Below are positions 25,865 to 33,680 of a stretch of DNA of 64,000 bases, one piece after another. Position 1 is the first letter of the stretch. Each line of letters starts with the position of its first letter. This DNA is from Nematostella vectensis (Eukaryota > Cnidaria > Anthozoa > Actiniaria > Edwardsiidae). The DNA lies in contig NC_064047.1 of NCBI RefSeq assembly GCF_932526225.1, positions 15,303,621 to 15,367,620 of the forward strand, given 5' to 3'. The notes under the pieces are model-generated. The model saw only the letters and a program-made list of their open reading frames with translations, did not search any database and had not been told where the DNA came from. The position numbers and the translations under genes are program-made.

Positions 25865-25901
25865 ATTGACATTTTCAGTGATTTGGGATGTTTTTTATCC
25901 A

Positions 25902-25906
25902 TACGG
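25902..25906. repeat. LINE target-site duplication, right copy
   Basis: 'tacgg', matching the five bases at 21994-21998. It marks the 5' boundary of the minus-strand element, after 'ttttttatcca'. Confidence 0.7.
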
Positions 25907-26627
25907 TCTCATTGTTCTCACTGTGGGGAAGGGGGTTACCTGTGGTGGTGACGTCATCACTTCAATGAAGCAATAATCAGAGATCCTAGCGTAAAGGCTA
26001 GATCGGGACGATTTTGCGGTAGTGCACACGTGAAGCCGACTTTGATTTCACCTTGACAACGCGTCGTTTTTAGCGTGGCCTGTGAGGTGTCTTCCGAGAT
26101 GCCTTACGGTCTTATTGTTCTCACTGTGGAGGAGGGGGGTTGCCTGTGGTGGTGACGTCATCACTTCAATGAAGCAATAATCAGAGATCCTAGCGTGAAG
26201 GTTAGATCGAGACGATTTTGCGGTAGTGCACACGTGAAGCCGACTTTGATTTCACCTTGACAACGCGTCGTTTTTAGCGTGGCCTGTGAGGTGTCTTCCG
26301 AGATGCCTTACGGTCTTATTGTTCTCACTGTTGGGGAGGGGGGTTACCTGTGGTGGTGACGTCATCACTTCAATGAAGCAATAATCAGAGATCCTAGCGT
26401 GAAGGTTAGATCGAGACGATTTTGCGGTAGTGCACACGTGAAGCCGACTTTGATTTCACCTTGACAACGCGTCGTTTTTAGCGTGGCCTGTGAAGTGTCT
26501 CCCGAGATGCCTTACGGTCTTATTGTTCTCACTGTGGGGGGGGGGGTTGCCTGTGGTGGTGACGTCATCACTTCAATGAAGCAATAATCAGAGATCCTAG
26601 CGTGAAGGGAGAAGGTTAGATCGAGAC
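25902..26627 (-). repeat. 204-bp satellite array, right of the LINE
   Basis: About 3.5 monomers in the same orientation as the main array, continuing it after the LINE. The last monomer carries a 7-bp insertion ('gagaagg' near 26609-26615) and stops after 'ttagatcgagac' at 26627, where single-copy DNA begins. Confidence 0.95.
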
Positions 26628-26767
26628 TGGTCGGGGGGTAGGTATAAGTCTGGCTTATACACGGGTAAATCCGTTTTTGCTAATATCTCCCAAACAGAAA
26701 TAGCTATCATCACCAGACTTGGCAGCTACAACATTGACATGGGTCCGCAGATTATTTTTGTATGTAT

Positions 26768-26781
26768 GTTGCCATGGCAAC
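26768..26781. promoter_or_regulatory. Perfect X-box-like palindrome
   Basis: GTTGCCATGGCAAC is fully self-complementary and matches the known RFX X-box consensus (GTNRCC, spacer, RGYAAC). Whether it is used cannot be judged; it lies downstream of the gene and could belong to an old dispersed repeat. Confidence 0.35.
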
Positions 26782-26931
26782 CAATTTAAGGAGGTTTGGG
26801 TGGGGCCCTATTGTTTTTTTCAGATGATACAATCACTGTATTTACAGTGGCTCCACCTTTGTAATGGATAGTCTCTAGATTGAAAGAATGGCCTATCAAT
26901 ACTCTGATATTCGAGCTTCTTGACAAACATG

Positions 26932-26937
26932 TTTATT
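26932..26937 (-). terminator. Candidate poly(A) signal of the recombinase gene
   Basis: AATAAA on the minus strand, about 400 bp after the stop codon at 27336. If used, the 3' UTR would contain the whole (TTA)95 tract. No closer canonical hexamer outside the microsatellite was noticed. Confidence 0.3.
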
Positions 26938-26960
26938 CATCTGAGAGATTATTTGTACAT

Positions 26961-27249
<289 letters not shown>

Positions 27250-27335
27250 GGTAAGGATTATCACTTTTCCTCCCAGGTAACCAAACAGAATGCATCCTCA
27301 TCAAATCACTATCCACAGTCCTTCACAGTATGTTA

Positions 27336-27816
27336 TCAGTTGTTCCCTAAGACCGCCCTGTGTATTTTTTTCAATGATGTGGTCAATTTGTAGAGGCCGG
27401 GAGAGTTTTTAATCTCTTTCACTTGGACGGGAACTAAGGCATCTACGCTTTCTATCCAGCTGGCTTCATCGTAGTGAAAAGCGTACAGGCCTTTTTCCGC
27501 AGTGGCCTTGAACCACAGTAGCGAAGCCTTTCTACCGGGCATGAGGTTCTGAATTCTAGCTAGCAGAATGTTCGGATTTGCCAGAGTGCTGCCTTCTACT
27601 GTGAGAGCAACCCAGCTACCTTCATCAAGCCCTGCATTTCTGTCGGACGGCTGAGCTGATAGTGACTCGATTGTATTTTCTGCTAATTCTGAAGCAAGGC
27701 TGACAGCCAAACTCTTCTTTTCGCTGGAATTTCTACGGTCATATGTGAGTTGAGCTTGCTTCCTTGTGTGTCTCAAGGCCGACGCCAAACTGTCTTTCAT
27801 TGCGTCGGTGCACTGG
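27336..27816 (-). CDS. Recombinase exon 9 (aa 379-538), His/Tyr and C-terminal domain
   Basis: Acceptor 'cttttgttttatcag', stop TGA at 27336-27338. It starts with 'LRHTRKQAQLTYDRR' (His395, nucleophile Tyr404). After a helical stretch to about 435, residues ~440-535 look like a beta-rich domain ('GSWVALTV', 'LLARIQNL', 'ASLLWFK', 'ASWIESVDALVPV'), possibly a Tudor/BAH-like barrel; that assignment is only pattern-based. Confidence 0.85.
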
Positions 27817-30800
27817 CTGATAAAACAAAAGAAAGAAAGTCCTGGTTGTGAATTTTGCTTGCGGTGTGTAATTACTAATAGTTCTAAGTTATCCTTACAG
27901 AATCGTTTTATTCGTGAAGAAAATGGCTGATAAACACAGCATGGTGCCGTCCAGAGTCTTGTGGGGGAGTGAGTGATAATAGTCTGCAATGTCATCTACT
28001 TAGCATGGAATTCTCACCTGTCCCCATAACAATAAGTCACGAAGGAGCTTCTCAGAAGGTGCAAGTTGACACTCACTCCTGTTAGGTGGTAAAAGACAGA
28101 CTTCATGTGGGTTGAGAATGCGGGACCACTAAAGGGTTTTCCTTTATCTGTCTAAAAACAAAAAGAAGTAAAGAATCACTCATCAATTCAATATCAATTC
28201 AAATGCAATGTTTTTTTTCCATGTAACCCCCCCCTCCCCCCCTCCCCCCAAATTAGGGGGTTATAAAATGACCCCACAAAGGGATAGTAGTTGTTTTAAA
28301 TGCTTTCATAGTCACCCTATGTAGGATTGTTAGATGTTCAAAATATTAATTCACCACCAAAACTAACCCTTCCTAGGATTGTAATGAGAGTATAACCTTT
28401 CCTGGGATGAGTGATGATGTACAAAATGTCTTGTTGGGGTGAGACAATTGGTTGAGATAACTTTTCAAAGATGACTATTTCGCTGGATTACTTTAGAAAG
28501 ATAATTCGCAACCTTATAAGAATTAGGGTCCCATGTTCTATCCAACAATAACTAGTTCCAAGAAGATCAGTGAGCCCTTTGAAGAAATATAATTGGAAAC
28601 TGAAGAGTCATAACTTACCAGGAGAAGAAAATTGTTGGTTGTGCCATCGTCAGAGGCGTCGAGAAGAATATCTCTGTATTTGTCCAGATATTCCCTTATG
28701 ATGACGTTCAATCTGTGATCTTCCTGAAAGTGAAAAAAAAAGAGAGTCAGCTAATATGATCACGTCACGGAGTCTACACAGAGTACTTAAGTAGAAAATA
28801 TGTGAAAACAGTAGTAGCACACATAAAATTCCATTTGTGATAAGAAGAAGATTAAATGGTTACTTTATTATAGTTTAAACAAATAATCGTGTTTTCCCAT
28901 ATGCTGTTGTCACGCAATCTACAAGCACATGTCAAAATAAAGGATAAATCACAAATGAAAGACTTACTGGCAAATTTGTGACATCAACCCCATGAGAGCC
29001 ATATGTTTTGTAATCCTCGAATCTGAACATGAGGGTGCCATCTGAATTCAAGACTAATGAATTCAGTCCCTGGACGTGTTCTCTGTCACCGGACGGGGCA
29101 ATTCGCAGTGTCCGGATCTCTTGTCCTCTGGAAGGAGGTATCAATACGAAAAGCGCGATCGACAGCAGATTCCTGCTCTCCCTAGCCTTGGCACTCTAGA
29201 CAAATCAAAGCAAACTTTTTTTAGCAAAATTGTGAGTCGAGTTCCGCTACCGCCGACCCAAGACGGTATGCCTAGGCCTTTCCAACAATGCAGTGCAATG
29301 CCCACAAATTACAGCTTTCACACATCAGGACTGCTGGTTGAAATCGTTACCTGTGAGCGTGCCATGTCAAATCTTTCTGTCTGCATGTCCACACAATGAA
29401 TCACCTCATCCCTGCAATGAATCACATGAAACCATTAGTAACCAGTTTCAAGTTCTCTGGGTTCTGTGAGAGATAGCTAGCCGTGATACGGGGAGCTGTT
29501 GCCTACTCTTATGAATAGCACACAGTCATCCCCCCCTTTAAATTCTAAGTGAAGTGTTAGGAGACACGCACTGAATCACCTCATCCCTGCAATGAATCAC
29601 ATGAAACCGTGAGTAACCAGTTTCAAGTTCTCTGGGTTCTGAGAGAGGTAACTGTTCCTTACTTCTACGAATAGCAAACAGGTATCCCCTCCCTATAAAT
29701 TGTAAGTGAAGTGTTAGGAGACTGTTAAAGAGTGGAAATGCAGGCGAAACAAGTTCTATCCACTTTCAACCCCAACCTCCAGTCCAGAACTGAACCCAGA
29801 GCCGGATTCGAACTAGTTATTCGAACTACTTATTGGATTTATCATTGCAGCATACCATGGCAACCACTTATTTGCATTGACAAGGTCCTCTTGCGTGGGC
29901 TGCGCAGCGCGGGCCTGCCTCTGAAACGCATTGCAGGCACCCCTCAGCTGCGAAACGACTTTGACATCCCTGTAGAGGGTGACGGCGTGTTCTCGGTTCA
30001 AGAATTTTGCTGGGTAGATCAAGGAGGCAGCGTGATTGGCTGAAGTAAAGAATGATATAATAATGGCGTATGTTGTAACATATCATTAACACAGTCCAAC
30101 ATCTATTAAGCGAGTGTAAATCCCCGACATTAAATAACAACCGTTACAATATAAACATCAGTAGCAACCATGTTAACCCTGACATGAGCGCTCTTTCCAA
30201 ATGTTAAACCCGGGACTTTCCACCGAATCACACACCACGACACAAGGGTAAAAACAGATATATTCGGTATCAGTCGTCTTGCATACAACTCTCTTCGAAA
30301 TCCGTAATTGTCCAGTTACACAATAGCGCGATCAAATATCAGATTGCTCTATCCGGCGATACTTACTTAAGCATACTTATTACTACTAAGTTTTGCGAAA
30401 TGTGAATTTAGCATTCTAGACCGACCGCAGTTGTTAAAAAGCAGATGAATTGAACATGCTCACCTAGGGTAGACGATGCAAGCTTCCTGTCCGTCTGCAA
30501 CGAGAAATGTTTAGCTCAGTTTTACGTTCGCTCGCGTCGTGTCGGTTCCAAAAATTCAAAACATGCCGCCGCCATTTTTAAAAGGAAGAATTGGGAGGGA
30601 GGCCTGGGTACTAGTACCGAGTTTCTTCGCGACGCGCTGACACCACTTCGACGCGACGCGCAAATTATTGATTAAGCATATTTTCGACGGACTTACCTTT
30701 AAATAATCCAGATACCTTTCGAGTAACCGTGTTCTTAAAAATAGATCTGGGCTGATGTCTTTGTAATAAAGCGTGTCTCTACAGAACCCAAGATAACCTA

Positions 30801-31234
30801 GGGGGGGAGGGAATATAAGTCGTCACAAGTTGTTGTCATGGTAACAGCTAGCAGCAAGGTGCGAAATCTGACTCTAAAAGAACGCTTACGCATGAAACTC
30901 ACGAGACAAAATAAAACTTACATAGAATTCTCTCATTTGCCTTCGTCCAGGTCGAGGGAGAAATGGGCGACCCTTTTCTTTCCAAATTAATGTCTTTGGT
31001 GAAAAAAACCTTAACATCTCTTAAAAGCTTAGCCATCTCCGTTGTGAGTTCAGCGATCGGTATGGCATATTTTCGCGAAGAACGTTCATCCGCATGCACT
31101 TTTTTTTTTGCTGTGTCGTCTGTTGAGGCCTGCGGGTCAGTAGCGGTGCTTTCATCGGCGGGCACGTGATTCTCCGTTTCTTCACTGTCATCTGTGATAC
31201 TGTCATACTGGACCAAGCCCGCGGCCTGCGCCAT
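27336..31234 (-). CDS. Nine-exon Crypton-like tyrosine recombinase gene (538 aa)
   Basis: Nine GT-AG exons assembled by eye join with consistent phase: 30922-31234, 30697-30776, 30464-30494, 29856-30039, 29351-29411, 28968-29195, 28619-28723, 28018-28151, 27336-27816 (1617 nt). The protein has an acidic Ser/Thr-rich N-terminus (1-60), an alpha-helical core-binding-like domain (~85-222), a tyrosine recombinase catalytic domain (~223-410) and a ~120-residue C-terminal domain. Catalytic set: Arg246 in 'PPSRGQEIRTL', Lys286 in 'EDYKT', His365-L-L-Arg368 in 'HLLRSSFVT', His395 and nucleophile Tyr404 in 'RHTRKQAQLTYDRR', with the family's His-Tyr spacing of nine. Such enzymes cut and rejoin DNA through a phosphotyrosine bond. 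It may be a Crypton transposon gene or a domesticated descendant; intact catalytic residues and eight introns fit either. The gene sits inside 204-bp satellite, whose last monomer abuts the start. Confidence 0.82.
28018..28151 (-). CDS. Recombinase exon 8 (aa 335-378), box II H-x-x-R
   Basis: Acceptor 'ctttttgtttttag', donor gtgaga. Contains 'FSGPAFSTHMKSVF' and the box II motif 'LHLLRSSFVTY' with His365 and Arg368. It ends two bases into a Ser codon completed by exon 9. Confidence 0.88.
28152..28618 (-). other. Recombinase intron 7
   Basis: Phase-0 intron of 467 bp without coding signal. It contains a C-run cluster at 28227-28249 (G6, G7 and G8 runs on the gene strand) followed by G5 on the plus strand. 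Confidence 0.75.
28227..28249 (-). other. G-run cluster, possible G-quadruplex in intron 7
   Basis: On the gene strand three runs of 6, 7 and 8 G are separated by single A bases. Runs this long can supply four G-tracts, so a quadruplex in DNA or pre-mRNA is possible; function unknown. Confidence 0.5.
28619..28723 (-). CDS. Recombinase exon 7 (aa 300-334)
   Basis: Acceptor 'tttttcactttcag', donor gtaagt; 35 whole codons. Encodes 'EDHRLNVIIREYLDKYRD..' and '..NFLLL', the segment between the Lys hairpin and box II. Confidence 0.86.
28968..29195 (-). CDS. Recombinase exon 6 (aa 224-299), Arg I and Lys
   Basis: Acceptor 'gatttgtctag', donor gtaagt; exactly 76 codons. It carries box I ('PPSRGQEIRTL', Arg246) and the beta-hairpin Lys286 in 'FRFEDYKT', the first two catalytic positions of tyrosine recombinases. 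Confidence 0.88.
29351..29411 (-). CDS. Recombinase exon 5 (aa 203-223)
   Basis: Acceptor 'gattcattgcag', donor gtaacg. Sixty-one bases encode 'DEVIHCVDMQTERFDMARSQ', the linker into the catalytic domain. Its acceptor and first 15 bases are duplicated in the upstream intron at 29572-29586. Confidence 0.8.
29412..29855 (-). repeat. Recombinase intron 4 with a ~170-bp tandem duplication
   Basis: 29397-29565 and 29572-29722 are direct copies (175-bp shift at the left end), differing by substitutions and one ~18-bp indel. The unit spans the exon 5 acceptor plus its first 15 bases, so the second copy creates a decoy acceptor at about 29586. The rest of the intron holds nothing recognisable. Confidence 0.85.
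29856..30039 (-). CDS. Recombinase exon 4 (aa 142-202)
   Basis: Acceptor 'tttacttcag', donor gtatgc. It encodes the rest of the core-binding domain, ending '..NKWLPW' where the last Trp codon is split with exon 5. Helical, Arg/Gln-rich. Confidence 0.82.
30040..30463 (-). other. Recombinase intron 3
   Basis: 424 bp, AT-rich, without ORF or motif that I can support. Confidence 0.7.
30464..30494 (-). CDS. Recombinase exon 3, 31-nt micro-exon (aa 132-141)
   Basis: Acceptor 'tttctcgttgcag', donor gtgagc. Ten codons plus one base, encoding 'TDRKLASSTL', which links smoothly to exon 4 as '..STLANHAASL', a helix turn typical of core-binding domains. The small size makes it the least certain exon, but its phases fit both neighbours exactly. 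Confidence 0.7.
30519..30660. promoter_or_regulatory. CpG-rich patch in intron 2, possible alternative promoter
   Basis: Within the 202-bp intron 2. It is dense in CpG ('gctcgcgtcgtgtcgg', 'ttcgcgacgcgctg', 'cgacgcgacgcgc') against AT-rich surroundings. GCCGCCATTTT at 30568-30578 matches the YY1 consensus known near metazoan start sites. A transcript starting here would skip the acidic N-terminus. Speculative. Confidence 0.3.
30697..30776 (-). CDS. Recombinase exon 2 (aa 105-131)
   Basis: Acceptor 'ttctgtagag', donor gtaagt. Start 30776 was preferred to 30778 because only it matches the phase left by exon 1. It encodes the start of the core-binding domain, including 'LLERYLDYLK'. Confidence 0.78.
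30922..31234 (-). CDS. Recombinase exon 1 (aa 1-104)
   Basis: ATG at 31232-31234 in a strong context (A at -3, G at +4). The exon ends 'ATTCTAT' before gtaagt, leaving one base of a split codon. It encodes the acidic, Ser/Thr/Asp-rich leader and the first helix region ('ELTTEMAKLLRDVKVFF'). The frame stays open upstream into the satellite monomer, with an in-frame ATG at 31256-31258 that would add eight residues. Confidence 0.8.
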
Positions 31235-31240
31235 CGTGTG

Positions 31241-31427
31241 CTGTGGTGGTGACGTCATCACTTCAATGAAGCAATAATCAGAGATCCTAGCGTGAAGGTT
31301 AGATCGAGACGATTTTGCGGTAGTGCACACGTGAAGCCGACTTTGAATTCACCTTGACAACGCGTCGTTTTTAGCGTGGCCTGTAAGGTGTCTTCCGAGA
31401 TGCCTTACGGTCTTATTGTTCTCACTG
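31241..31427 (-). repeat. Incomplete 204-bp monomer directly upstream of the recombinase start
   Basis: Begins at 'ctgtggtggtgacg', six bases from the gene's ATG (31234), and ends 'gttctcactg', where the 10-bp array takes over. Same orientation as the main array. It keeps the CRE (31250-31257), the E-box CACGTG in 'cacacgtgaag' and 'aacgcgtcg'. It must hold the 5' leader and probably the promoter of the gene unless transcription starts within the 10-bp array. Confidence 0.9.
31250..31257. promoter_or_regulatory. CRE palindrome TGACGTCA near the recombinase start
   Basis: A perfect CREB/ATF consensus site 16 bp upstream of the ATG. It is conserved in most satellite monomers. It also overlaps an in-frame upstream ATG (31256-31258). 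Confidence 0.5.
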
Positions 31428-33450
31428 ATGATCACTGATGATCACTGATGATCACTGATGATCACTGATGATCACTGATGATCACTGATGATCACTGATG
31501 ATCACTGATGATCACTGATGATCACTGATGATCACTGATGATCACTGATGATCACTGATGATCACTGATGATCACTGATGATCACTGATGATCACTGATG
31601 ATCACTGATGATCACTGATGATCACTGATGATCACTGATGATCACTGATGATCACTGATGATCACTGATGATCACTGATGATCACTGATGATCACTGATG
31701 ATCACTGATGATCACTGATGATCACTGATGATCACTGATGATCACTGATGATCACTGATGATCACTGATGATCACTGATGATCACTGATGATCACTGATG
31801 ATCACTGATGATCACTGATGATCACTGATGATCACTGATGATCACTGATGATCACTGATGATCACTGATGATCACTGATGATCACTGATGATCACTGATG
31901 ATCACTGATGATCACTGATGATCACTGATGATCACTGATGATCACTGATGATCACTGATGATCACTGATGATCACTGATGATCACTGATGATCACTGATG
32001 ATCACTGATGATCACTGATGATCACTGATGATCACTGATGATCACTGATGATCACTGATGATCACTGATGATCACTGATGATCACTGATGATCACTGATG
32101 ATCACTGATGATCACTGATGATCACTGATGATCACTGATGATCACTGATGATCACTGATGATCACTGATGATCACTGATGATCACTGATGATCACTGATG
32201 ATCACTGATGATCACTGATGATCACTGATGATCACTGATGATCACTGATGATCACTGATGATCACTGATGATCACTGATGATCACTGATGATCACTGATG
32301 ATCACTGATGATCACTGATGATCACTGATGATCACTGATGATCACTGATGATCACTGATGATCACTGATGATCACTGATGATCACTGATGATCACTGATG
32401 ATCACTGATGATCACTGATGATCACTGATGATCACTGATGATCACTGATGATCACTGATGATCACTGATGATCACTGATGATCACTGATGATCACTGATG
32501 ATCACTGATGATCACTGATGATCACTGATGATCACTGATGATCACTGATGATCACTGATGATCACTGATGATCACTGATGATCACTGATGATCACTGATG
32601 ATCACTGATGATCACTGATGATCACTGATGATCACTGATGATCACTGATGATCACTGATGATCACTGATGATCACTGATGATCACTGATGATCACTGATG
32701 ATCACTGATGATCACTGATGATCACTGATGATCACTGATGATCACTGATGATCACTGATGATCACTGATGATCACTGATGATCACTGATGATCACTGATG
32801 ATCACTGATGATCACTGATGATCACTGATGATCACTGATGATCACTGATGATCACTGATGATCACTGATGATCACTGATGATCACTGATGATCACTGATG
32901 ATCACTGATGATCACTGATGATCACTGATGATCACTGATGATCACTGATGATCACTGATGATCACTGATGATCACTGATGATCACTGATGATCACTGATG
33001 ATCACTGATGATCACTGATGATCACTGATGATCACTGATGATCACTGATGATCACTGATGATCACTGATGATCACTGATGATCACTGATGATCACTGATG
33101 ATCACTGATGATCACTGATGATCACTGATGATCACTGATGATCACTGATGATCACTGATGATCACTGATGATCACTGATGATCACTGATGATCACTGATG
33201 ATCACTGATGATCACTGATGATCACTGATGATCACTGATGATCACTGATGATCACTGATGATCACTGATGATCACTGATGATCACTGATGATCACTGATG
33301 ATCACTGATGATCACTGATGATCACTGATGATCACTGATGATCACTGATGATCACTGATGATCACTGATGATCACTGATGATCACTGATGATCACTGATG
33401 ATCACTGATGATCACTGATGATCACTGATGATCACTGATGATCACTGATG
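31424..33450. repeat. 10-bp satellite, domain A: (ATCACTGATG)n
   Basis: About 203 units with no mismatch seen. The left edge grows out of the 204-bp monomer: 'ttctcactg' is followed by 'atgatcactg' repeats in place of the usual 'tgggg'. Each unit contains the palindrome TGATCA. Confidence 0.98.
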
Positions 33451-33680
33451 AGCACTGATGAGCACTGATGAGCACTGATGAGCACTGATGATCACTGATG
33501 ATCACTGATGATCACTGATGAGCACTGATGAGCACTGATGATCACTGATGAGCACTGATGATCACTGATGAGCACTGATGAGCACTGATGAGCACTGATG
33601 AGCACTGATGAGCACTGATGAGCACTGATGAGCACTGATGAGCACTGATGAGCACTGATTAGCACTGATGAGCACTGATG
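33451..33680. repeat. 10-bp satellite, domain B: AGCACTGATG transition
   Basis: Twenty-three units, mostly AGCACTGATG, interspersed with ATCACTGATG at the left and one AGCACTGATT (33651-33660). It differs from domain A by one base (T to G) and from domain C by one base (C to A). Confidence 0.97.

Larger units (their letters stand above)
21999..25901 (-). mobile_element. LINE (non-LTR retrotransposon) inserted in the 204-bp satellite
   Basis: A 3.9-kb element in minus orientation interrupts a satellite monomer. At its 3' end (low coordinates) it carries the tail (CTGT)8 on the element strand, an AATAAATAAA signal and a purine-rich 3' UTR. It has one long ORF with an APE-type endonuclease followed by a reverse transcriptase. 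The 5-bp direct repeat 'tacgg' flanks it (21994-21998 and 25902-25906); removing element plus one copy restores a normal monomer. Only ~37 bp precede the ORF start and there is no ORF1, so it is either 5'-truncated or from a single-ORF family. Domain order and the short-repeat tail suit the CR1/L2/Jockey group; I cannot assign the clade without a search. Confidence 0.95.

Noticed and set aside
25865-25901. LINE ORF1 or internal promoter
   Set aside because: Only 37 bp lie between the ORF and the target duplication, with an in-frame stop; there is no room for either.
27336-27995. Single 219-codon ORF taken as a gene
   Set aside because: Its 5' part (27817-27995) is intron: a strong acceptor at 27817 and matching phase with exon 8 place only 27336-27816 in the coding sequence.
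29076-30140. ORFs at 29076-29399 (+), 29732-30043 (+) and 29868-30140 (-)
   Set aside because: Overlap the recombinase exons in other frames or run through introns; no domain content.
30963-31206. ORFs at 30963-31169 (+) and 31021-31206 (-)
   Set aside because: Out-of-frame shadows of recombinase exon 1.
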